DNA of 64,000 nucleotides from XN24 sp035514535 (lineage in GTDB: Bacteria; Pseudomonadota; Gammaproteobacteria; Steroidobacterales; XN24): the NCBI GenBank assembly GCA_035514535.1, contig DATKAZ010000067.1:1-64000 (forward strand), in the 5' to 3' direction. Within the stretch, counting starts at the first letter, position 1. Each line of letters begins with the position of its first letter. Position numbers and translations under genes: made by a program. Below, piece after piece: positions 7,630-13,795 of this stretch. Below the pieces are notes generated by a model. That model saw nothing but the letters and a program-made list of their open reading frames with translations. It did no database searches and was not told the DNA's origin.

Positions 7630-7644
7630 CGCGAATCCGGATTC

Positions 7645-7683
7645 TGCCCGCCTGCACAACACGTGCTCGCGGGCATTTTTTTT
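7645..7683 (+). terminator. Rho-independent terminator without an upstream annotated gene
   Basis: Arms TGCCCGC (7645-7651) and GCGGGCA (7669-7675) enclose an inner GCAC/GTGC pair and are followed by eight T (7676-7683). On the plus strand this is a strong intrinsic terminator. The genes on its left are on the other strand, so it ends a short unannotated transcript or attenuates the M48 leader. Confidence 0.65.
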
Positions 7684-7758
7684 GCCGGATACGCCGGCGT
7701 ACGGAAGGCGGTTGGCGCCGGATGTAAACAGGGTCGCAGGACCCGCGGGAGAATGCAG

Positions 7759-9189
7759 ATGAATCGCTTGCCTCGCCTCGCCGTCCTGGCCGTCGTCACC
7801 GGATTGACAGCCTGTGCCACGAACCCCGTGACGGGCGAGCGCCAGCTCGCGCTGGTATCGGAGAGCCAGGAGATCCAGATCGGCCGCGACGTGGCCGCCG
7901 GCGCCGAGCAACAGTTCGGACTCGTCGAGGACGCCGCGCTGCAGGACTACGTGCACGGCCTCGGCACGCGGCTCGCCCAAGCCTCGGAGCGGCCCGATCT
8001 GCCGTGGATGTTCCGCGTCGCCGACGACGCAACTCCCAATGCGTTCGCGGCGCCGGGAGGCTTCATCTTCATTACGCGTGGACTGCTGGCACTGCTGCGC
8101 AACGAGGCCGAGCTGGTCAGCATTCTCGGCCACGAGATCGGTCACGTGACTGCGCGCCACTCGGTCGCAATGATGAGTCGCGCCCAGCTCGCCCAGCTCG
8201 GCCTCGGCATCGGCGCGATGATCAGCCCGACAGTGGCGCAATTCGGCGATCTCGCGGCCGGCGGACTGCAGCTGCTGTTCCTGAGCTATGGTCGTGACGC
8301 CGAACGGCAAGCCGACGATCTTGGCTATCGGTATGCGCTCGAACAGGGTTATGACGTGCGCGAAATGAGCAACGTCTTCGCCGCGTTGCAGCAGTCGGCC
8401 CGGCTCGCCGGACAGAGCCCGGTGCCGAGCTGGCTTGCGACCCATCCGTATCCCGAGGACCGCATCGCCAGGATCGAGAAGAAACTCGCCGTCCTGCCGC
8501 CCGTGGCCGATCCCCGGCGCATCGGCGAGGACGAGTACCTGGCGCGTATCGATGGCCTCACGTACGGCGACAATCCGCGTGACGGCTACTTCGACGCCAA
8601 CCGCTTCCTGCATCCGGAGCTGGCCTTCCGCATCGACTTCCCTAAAGGCTGGCGCACCCAGAACCTCGCCCAGGCCGTGATCGCGGGCAGCCCCAAGGAG
8701 GACGCGCTTATCCAGCTGATGCTGGTGCCCGGCACGCCGAGGGAAGCCGCCGACGCCTTCTTCAAGCAGCAGGGCGTCACCGCGGGCCGGGTCGGCACGC
8801 AGAACGTGAATGGCTTGCCGACGATAGCCGGCGCCTTCGCGGCGCAGACGGAGCAGGCGAAGCTCGGCGGGATCGCCACCTTCATTGCACTGGACGGACG
8901 CACCTACCGGATCCTCGCTTACGCCCCGGTGGCGAAGGCGGCCGGTTATGAGCGTACATTCCGGGCGGCCGCGACGAGCTTCGCACGCCTGACGGATGCC
9001 CGGGCGCTGGCGCGCCAGCCGCAACGCCTCGACATCGTGCGCGTCCCGCGGACGATGACCGTGACCGAGTTCAACGAGGCCTACCCCTCGGCCATACCCA
9101 TCGAGGAACTGGCGTTGATCAACCAGCTGGAGGGGCCACGGGACGTCATGCCGGCGAGGTTCAAGGCCAAGCGCGTCGTCGGCGAGTAG
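7759..9189 (+). CDS. M48-family periplasmic zinc metalloprotease lipoprotein
   Basis: About 476 residues from MNRLPRLAVLAVVTG, with lipobox LTAC. ATG 7759 is favoured over ATG 7753 by spacing from GGGAGA. The zinc motif HEIGHVTARHS is near residue 124, and YGRDAERQADDLGYRYALEQGYD carries the downstream Glu ligand, as in BepA/LoiP-like M48 proteases. The C-terminal 200 residues (from about FHPELAFRIDFPKGWRTQN, read with its own variation) form the extra domain common in long M48 lipoproteins. Probably periplasmic or outer-membrane protein quality control. It sits in the stress block between BON and Crp/Fnr genes. Confidence 0.88.
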   Translation: MNRLPRLAVLAVVTGLTACATNPVTGERQLALVSESQEIQIGRDVAAGAEQQFGLVEDAALQDYVHGLGTRLAQASERPDLPWMFRVADDATPNAFAAPGGFIFITRGLLALLRNEAELVSILGHEIGHVTARHSVAMMSRAQLAQLGLGIGAMISPTVAQFGDLAAGGLQLLFLSYGRDAERQADDLGYRYALEQGYDVREMSNVFAALQQSARLAGQSPVPSWLATHPYPEDRIARIEKKLAVLPPVADPRRIGEDEYLARIDGLTYGDNPRDGYFDANRFLHPELAFRIDFPKGWRTQNLAQAVIAGSPKEDALIQLMLVPGTPREAADAFFKQQGVTAGRVGTQNVNGLPTIAGAFAAQTEQAKLGGIATFIALDGRTYRILAYAPVAKAAGYERTFRAAATSFARLTDARALARQPQRLDIVRVPRTMTVTEFNEAYPSAIPIEELALINQLEGPRDVMPARFKAKRVVGE

Positions 9190-9209
9190 CGGACCGGCGG
9201 GAGGCGGGT

Positions 9210-9228
9210 GTGCGCAAGCGCACAGATG
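9210..9228 (+). promoter_or_regulatory. Stress-block dyad, copy 3
   Basis: GTGCG-CAAG-CGCAC-AGATG, perfect 5-bp arms; extended by one T/A pair it becomes TGTGCGC-AA-GCGCACA. It lies 79 bases before the start of the lmo0937-like gene. A CATGCT box at 9246-9251 could serve as -10, at nearly the spacing seen in copy 4. Confidence 0.5.
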
Positions 9229-9307
9229 TCCACCCCGCGCGAGGCCATGCTCATACCTGCATGCGAGGTCGAATGCCGACCCCGCCACCAACCAAAGGAG
9301 AGCGGCC

Positions 9308-9454
9308 ATGCTCTTTACCATCGCGATCATCCTCGTCGTCCTGTGGGCCCTCGGCCTTGTTTCCGGGACGACCGTAGGCGGCTTCGTCCACATCCTCCTG
9401 GTGCTCGCCATCATTATGGTGCTGGTGCAGGTGATCAGCGGCCGGCGAATCTAG
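9308..9454 (+). CDS. lmo0937-family small membrane protein
   Basis: A 48-residue protein beginning MLFTIAIILVVLWALGLVSG, preceded by AAAGGAGAGCGGCC. Two hydrophobic helices are joined by TTVGGFVHILL, and the C terminus is ISGRRI. This is the layout of the lmo0937-type (DUF5670) proteins, which are 48-55 residues long and found near stress regulators. Function unknown; inner-membrane location expected. It stands alone between the M48 protease and the Crp/Fnr pair, with dyad copy 3 upstream. Confidence 0.78.
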   Translation: MLFTIAIILVVLWALGLVSGTTVGGFVHILLVLAIIMVLVQVISGRRI

Positions 9455-9484
9455 CTGGGCCGACGGCATTGCCGCGCAGTCTTG

Positions 9485-9503
9485 GTACGATTGCGTACCG
9501 ACG
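9485..9503 (+). promoter_or_regulatory. Stress-block dyad, copy 4, in the promoter of the first Crp/Fnr gene
   Basis: GTACG-ATTG-CGTAC-CGACG; with one more pair the arms are GGTACG/CGTACC. It is 62 bases before the ATG of the Crp/Fnr gene and centred about 30 bases upstream of TATACT, so it covers the -35 region. That position suits autoregulation by the Crp/Fnr protein or control by another activator. Confidence 0.5.
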
Positions 9504-9519
9504 GGGCGCACGCATGAGC

Positions 9520-9525
9520 TATACT
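9520..9525 (+). promoter_or_regulatory. -10 box of the Crp/Fnr gene
   Basis: TATACT 41 bases before ATG 9566. No good -35 hexamer sits 16-18 bases upstream; the dyad at 9485-9503 occupies that region, which fits an activator-dependent promoter. Confidence 0.4.
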
Positions 9526-9565
9526 CGGGGTACAGGGATTCCTTGGCCCGAGCGGAGCGGATTGC

Positions 9566-10318
9566 ATGTCCTCCACGCCGCATACTCCTGAGCAGAACAG
9601 CCTCCTGGCCGCCTTGCCGGGAGCGGCCAGGGAGCGCATCGATCCGCACCTCAAGCTGGTTGAAATGCCGCTCGGCAAAGTCCTGTACGAGTCCGGCGAC
9701 AAGCTGCGGCACGTCTATTTTCCGATCGAATCCATCGTGTCGCTGCTCTACGTCATGGAGAGTGGCGCCTCGGCGGAGATCTCGGTGGTCGGCAACGAGG
9801 GCATAATCGGCATGGCCCTGTTCATGGGAGGCGAATCCACGCCGAGCCGTGCGATCGTCCAGAGTGCCGGCTGGGCCTACCAGCTCCCGGGCAATGCACT
9901 CATGACCGAGTTCAATCGCCATGGAGAGCTGCAGGACCTGATGTTGCGCTATACGCAGTCGCTGATCACGCAGATGGCCCAGACGGCCGTTTGCAACCGT
10001 CATCACTCGATCGACCAGCAACTTTGCCGCTGGCTGCTGCTGTCGCTCGACCGGCTGCCGAACAACAAGCTCGTGATGACCCAGGAACTGATCGCCAACA
10101 TGCTCGGCGTGCGCCGCGAAGGCGTGACCGAGGCGGCCGGCAAGCTGCAGCGACTCGGCGCGATCGAATACCACCGGGGGGCGATCACCGTGCTCGACCG
10201 CCCGCTGCTCGAGAAGCTGTGCTGCGAGTGCTATGCGGTCGTCAAGAAAGAGACCGACCGGTTACTGCCGCACACGAATCAGCCCGCGCGCAGGCCCACG
10301 CCAAACCGTCTCAATTGA
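9566..10318 (+). CDS. Crp/Fnr-family transcription regulator, copy 1
   Basis: 250 residues. Residues about 15-140 form the cyclic-nucleotide-binding-like beta barrel (LGKVLYESGDKLRHVYFPIE, SVVGNEGIIGM). A dimer helix follows, then a winged helix-turn-helix (MTQELIANMLGVRREGVTEA) near residues 170-195. The C terminus carries a CCECY motif shared with the next gene. No Fnr-type N-terminal cysteine cluster is seen, so it is not an iron-sulfur oxygen sensor of that kind; the ligand is unknown. Dyad copy 4 overlaps its promoter. Probably a local stress regulator. Confidence 0.85.
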   Translation: MSSTPHTPEQNSLLAALPGAARERIDPHLKLVEMPLGKVLYESGDKLRHVYFPIESIVSLLYVMESGASAEISVVGNEGIIGMALFMGGESTPSRAIVQSAGWAYQLPGNALMTEFNRHGELQDLMLRYTQSLITQMAQTAVCNRHHSIDQQLCRWLLLSLDRLPNNKLVMTQELIANMLGVRREGVTEAAGKLQRLGAIEYHRGAITVLDRPLLEKLCCECYAVVKKETDRLLPHTNQPARRPTPNRLN

Positions 10319-10481
10319 CCGGCCGTTGAGCCGCAAGACCCCGTGTCCCGGGCGGGCCAGCGACTTTCGTGTCTTGCCGAACAGACATGAGCGCGGGTCG
10401 CTTCCAGACTCTCTGATACTGGGGTTGCCCGGCGTTTTACTCGCGCCGATTCGGGCATCCTCGTCGCTGCAGGAGAACCTC

Positions 10482-11192
10482 GTGTCGGCCGCAATACAAG
10501 AGGAAGAGTGCAATCAGCTGATCGAGGCGCTTCCACGCCGCGACCGCAATCGGATCTTGGCAGGCTGCGAAGTTGTGGACCTGGTGGCGGGCGACAGCCT
10601 GTGCGAGCGCAACCAGCCGCTGACGCACGTATATTTTCCCGTCGTGGGCTTCATTTCTCTCGTCACTACCCTCGAGGGCCACAGGCCGCTCGAGCTCAGC
10701 CTGATAGGCAACGAGGGCATGCTGGGCGTGACGCTGGGCCTCGGCATCATGACGGCCCCGACCGAGGCGATCGTGCAGGGTGCGGGCAAGGCGCTGCGAA
10801 TGGGCGTGCAGCAGTTCATGAGTGAACTGCGCCGCAGTCGCGCCCTGCAGCGTGCGCTCAACCGCCACGCCTACATGTTGATGGTACAGCTGGCGCGCAC
10901 CGCGGGCTGCACGCACTTTCACGAGATCGAGCCGCGCCTCGCCCGCTGGCTGCTGGTGACGCACGATCGGGCGCAGACAGACCATTTCCATCTCACGCAC
11001 CAACTGCTGGCCGACATGCTCGGCGTGCGCCGCAGCGGCGTGACGATCGCGGCCGGCAGCCTGCAGAAGAAACAGCTGGTCCGCTACAGGCGCGGGGAGA
11101 TCAGCGTTCTCGATCGCAGGGGCCTCGAGGCAGCATCCTGCGAATGCTACCAGGCATTGTTCGACGACCGGGTGAAGCTATTTCGAGTCTAG
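10482..11192 (+). CDS. Crp/Fnr-family transcription regulator, copy 2 (GTG start)
   Basis: About 236 residues. GTG 10482 is chosen because AGGAGA lies 5 bases upstream and the upstream frame has no family similarity. Layout equals the preceding regulator: nucleotide-binding barrel (DLVAGDSLCERNQPLTHVYF, LSLIGNEGMLGV), helix, and HTH (LTHQLLADMLGVRRSGVTIA), ending RRGEISVLDRRGLEAASCEC. The two are clearly paralogues in tandem, 163 bp apart. No stress dyad was seen in front of this copy. Its last 15 bases overlap the convergent DUF6491 gene. Ligand unknown. Confidence 0.83.
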   Translation: MSAAIQEEECNQLIEALPRRDRNRILAGCEVVDLVAGDSLCERNQPLTHVYFPVVGFISLVTTLEGHRPLELSLIGNEGMLGVTLGLGIMTAPTEAIVQGAGKALRMGVQQFMSELRRSRALQRALNRHAYMLMVQLARTAGCTHFHEIEPRLARWLLVTHDRAQTDHFHLTHQLLADMLGVRRSGVTIAAGSLQKKQLVRYRRGEISVLDRRGLEAASCECYQALFDDRVKLFRV

Positions 11193-11618
11193 CGTCGCCT
11201 GGCGCGTGGCCGGTTGTTCGGCGCTCAATTCCTCGCGCATGCGGGCATAATCCAGCGGACGGATCTCGACGATGCGGCACTGGTTCTTGTCCAGTTTCAC
11301 CGAATCGAGTCCGCTGGTGATGTCCGTGCGCCCGACCTTGGTTGCGAGCCCGATGCGGTGCGTGTCCTGCAGCCCGACGCAGCCCGGCTCCACGGCCAGC
11401 AGGTAGGCCTTGTCGAGTTCCGTCCGGACAACGAGGTGCTCGCGGTCGACGGGGCTCCAGCCGCGTATGCGGGCCGGAAAGCTGAAGCGGTCGATGGGAT
11501 CACCGGCGTAGGCCATGTGCTGATCGAGCGGCGAGAGCTCACCCTCGTCCCTCGGCACCCCGGCGCAGGCCGTGACCAGCGCGGCAAGAGACAGAATCCA
11601 CCAAGCTGAATATTTCAT
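11178..11618 (-). CDS. DUF6491-family secreted protein
   Basis: 146 residues from MKYSAWWILSLAALVTACAG, with a signal peptide and possible lipobox VTAC. The core IDRFSFPARIRGWSPVDREH, LVVRTELDKAYLLAVEPGCV and IGLATKVGRTD matches the DUF6491 layout, in which a small beta domain contains conserved cysteines (GCVG, NQCRI). Function is unknown. The chosen start removes a 17-residue in-frame extension lying before the signal peptide. It overlaps the second Crp/Fnr gene tail to tail. Confidence 0.72.
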   Translation of the reverse strand: MKYSAWWILSLAALVTACAGVPRDEGELSPLDQHMAYAGDPIDRFSFPARIRGWSPVDREHLVVRTELDKAYLLAVEPGCVGLQDTHRIGLATKVGRTDITSGLDSVKLDKNQCRIVEIRPLDYARMREELSAEQPATRQATLDSK

Positions 11619-11735
11619 CGCAATCTCCCTGGTCCGGACCATGGCGCACCCGGGATGAGTGTGCCACAAGCCCGCTTCAGGGTCAGACCCGTCGGGCGGG
11701 GCAAAGTTTCTGTGCCGCCGCCTAGCCGGGAAACA

Positions 11736-13673
11736 TCAGCCGGCTGCCGCATCGGACTCCAGTCGAGCGGTCAGCTGGAGCCATTCCGCCTCCAGGGCAC
11801 CGATTTCCGTGGTCACGGCCGCGTGGCGCCGTGCCAGGTCCGCCACGTCCACGGCTTCCCGGGCGTCGTACAGCGCCGGGTCCGCGAGATGCGCCTCCAG
11901 CGTGCCGCGCTCCGCCAGCAAGGCCTCGAGGCGCTGCTCGACATCGGCAAGTCGGCGTTGCGTCCTGGCATCGACGCGTGGCCTGGGGGCCGGCCTGCCG
12001 GCCTGCGGCGGCGGCCGCTTTTCCGCCCGCTCCGGGCCGCTATTGAGGCGGGTGCGCAGCCACTGGGCGTAGGCATCCAGGTCGCCGCTGAAGTGCTCCA
12101 CGCGGCCGTCCGCGACACGCCAGAATGAATCGCACACCAGCCCGATGAGGTGGCGGTCGTGCGACACGAGGACGATCGCACCGTCATAGTCCGCCAGCGC
12201 CTCGGCCAGCGCCTCGCGCATGTCGAGATCGAGGTGGTTAGTCGGCTCGTCCAGCAACAAGACGTTGGGCTTCCGCCAGGCCAGCAGCGCCAGGGCCAGG
12301 CGCGCCCGCTCACCGCCCGAGAAGTGGTCCACCGGCTCGAAGGCCCGGTCGCCGGTGAAGTACCAGCGCCCGAGGTAATTGCGCATTTGCTGCGGGGTGG
12401 CCCCGGGGGCGATCTCGCGCAAGTGCCCGAGCGGAGTGACGCCCGGCTTGAGGCTCTCCAGGGTATGCTGCGCGAAATAGCCCACGCTCAGGTCGCCGTG
12501 GCTGCGCCGCTCCCCGGCCAGCGGTGGCAGCGCGCCGACCAGCGTCTTGACGAGAGTCGACTTGCCGGCGCCATTGGGGCCGAGCAGGGCGATGCGTTGT
12601 CCTGCCTCGATCGCCAGCGAGACGCTGTCCAGCACCGGCACGGCATCGCCCGGCCCCTCGTCGGCGCCCGGCAGGTGCTCGTGTTCCTCGTCACTGGCAG
12701 CACGCCGGTAGCCGGCGGTCACCTTGTCGAGTGTGATGAGGGAGAACGGCAGTTTCGCCGGCGGCTCGAACGCGATCCGTAGCGAGCGCTCGGCACGCAG
12801 CGCCTCGGTGCCGGCCAGCTTTTCCAGCCGCTTGATGCGCGACTGGGCCTGGGTGGCCTTGCTGGCCTGGGCGCGGAAGCGGTCGATGAACCGCTGCAGG
12901 TGCTCCCGCTCGGCCTGTTCTTTCTCGAAGGCGATTTGCTGCTGGCGCAATTGCTCGGCGCGTTGTCGCTCGAATGCGGTGTAGTCGCCGACATACAGCT
13001 TCGCGCGGCCCTCATGCAGATGCAGGATGTGGGTACACACGCCGTCGAGAAACTCGCGGTCATGCGAGATCAGCAGCAGGGTGCCCGCGTACTTGAGCAG
13101 CCACTGCTCCAGCCACAGGACGGCATCGAGGTCGAGGTGATTGGTCGGCTCGTCGAGGAGGAGGAGTTCCGAGGGCTTCATCAACGCGCGGGCGAGATTC
13201 AGGCGCACGCGCCAGCCGCCGGAGAATTCGGCGACCGGGCGGGCATGTGTCGCGGCGGGAAAGCCGAGGCCGTGCAGGAGGCGCCCGCCACGCGCCTCGG
13301 CGTCGTAGCCCTGCAGTTCCGCGAGAAGATGGTGCGCCCTGGCGGCCGCCTCGAAGTCCTCGACGCGCATCGCCTCGCGTTCTGCACGCAGCGCGGCCCA
13401 TAGCTCCGCGTCGCCCGAGATCACGAAATCGAGTGCCGGGTCAGGCAGGGCGGGGGTCTCCTGCGCAACGCCTGCGATGCGTACTTTCGCCGACAGGCCG
13501 ATCTCGCCGCGGTCCGGCTCGAGTTCGCCCCGGATGGCGGCAAACAGGCTGGTCTTGCCGCAGCCGTTGCGCCCGACCACGCCGACGCGCCAGCCGGCAT
13601 GCAGGCTCAGGTCGACGTCGGACAGCAGCAATTGCGGGCCGCGGCGGAGGGCAAGGTTGGTAAAGCTCAGCAT
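11736..13673 (-). CDS. yheS: ABC-F family ATPase, YheS type
   Basis: About 645 residues from MLSFTNLALRRGPQLLL. Two ATP-binding cassettes without membrane segments: Walker A GRNGCGKTSL and GPNGAGKSTL, signatures EFSGGWRVRLNLARAL and HFSGGERARLALALLA, Walker B LLLLDEPTNHLDLD and VLLLDEPTNHLDLD. Between them lies the Arg/Gln-rich linker (about residues 240-310) of ABC-F proteins; the C-terminal 110 residues form a charged, probably coiled-coil tail after a Pro-rich hinge. ABC-F proteins act on the ribosome, and YheS fits best. The gene is monocistronic on this strand; the terminator at 13730 separates it from the cytochrome gene. Confidence 0.88.
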   Translation of the reverse strand: MLSFTNLALRRGPQLLLSDVDLSLHAGWRVGVVGRNGCGKTSLFAAIRGELEPDRGEIGLSAKVRIAGVAQETPALPDPALDFVISGDAELWAALRAEREAMRVEDFEAAARAHHLLAELQGYDAEARGGRLLHGLGFPAATHARPVAEFSGGWRVRLNLARALMKPSELLLLDEPTNHLDLDAVLWLEQWLLKYAGTLLLISHDREFLDGVCTHILHLHEGRAKLYVGDYTAFERQRAEQLRQQQIAFEKEQAEREHLQRFIDRFRAQASKATQAQSRIKRLEKLAGTEALRAERSLRIAFEPPAKLPFSLITLDKVTAGYRRAASDEEHEHLPGADEGPGDAVPVLDSVSLAIEAGQRIALLGPNGAGKSTLVKTLVGALPPLAGERRSHGDLSVGYFAQHTLESLKPGVTPLGHLREIAPGATPQQMRNYLGRWYFTGDRAFEPVDHFSGGERARLALALLAWRKPNVLLLDEPTNHLDLDMREALAEALADYDGAIVLVSHDRHLIGLVCDSFWRVADGRVEHFSGDLDAYAQWLRTRLNSGPERAEKRPPPQAGRPAPRPRVDARTQRRLADVEQRLEALLAERGTLEAHLADPALYDAREAVDVADLARRHAAVTTEIGALEAEWLQLTARLESDAAAG

Positions 13674-13729
13674 GGGGCCGCCATTGTACGGACTCGGCCC
13701 TTGCGCGCCCATGGGATCCCTGGAGCCGC

Positions 13730-13764
13730 AAAGAAAAAGGCCGGGGGAGTTTCCTCCCCCGGCC
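13730..13764 (-). terminator. Rho-independent terminator of the decaheme cytochrome gene
   Basis: An 11-bp GC stem (GGCCGGGGGAG, 13739-13749, with CTCCCCCGGCC, 13754-13764) and a 4-base loop; on the minus strand it is followed by TTTTTCTTT. It lies 31 bases after the cytochrome stop codon. Confidence 0.85.
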
Positions 13765-13795
13765 AGCTGGAGCGCAACCAGATGTTGCTGGTTAT

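Larger units (their letters stand above)
7546..7683 (+). ncRNA. Candidate small RNA or mini-mRNA ending at an intrinsic terminator
   Basis: The boundaries are inferred: -10-like CATAAG at 7546-7551 sits at nearly the same distance from the dyad as the TATACT of the Crp/Fnr gene, and a strong terminator ends at 7683. No conserved gene lies upstream on this strand, so the terminator must end a short transcript of about 120-130 nt. A 22-codon frame lies inside. It could be an untranslated regulator, a microprotein mRNA, or the attenuated leader of the M48 gene. Confidence 0.3.
7407..7758. other. 352-bp intergenic region between divergent BON and M48 genes
   Basis: This is the only gene-free stretch over 300 bases. 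It holds a stress dyad (7512-7530), a -10-like CATAAG (7546-7551), a 22-codon frame with a ribosome site (7561-7629) and a strong plus-strand terminator (7645-7683). The last 75 bases must hold the M48 promoter unless it is read through the terminator. Confidence 0.6.

Noticed and set aside
7543..9414. 623-codon minus-strand frame over the M48 gene
   Set aside because: The plus-strand M48 protease has catalytic motifs, a signal peptide and a ribosome site; the antisense frame has none.
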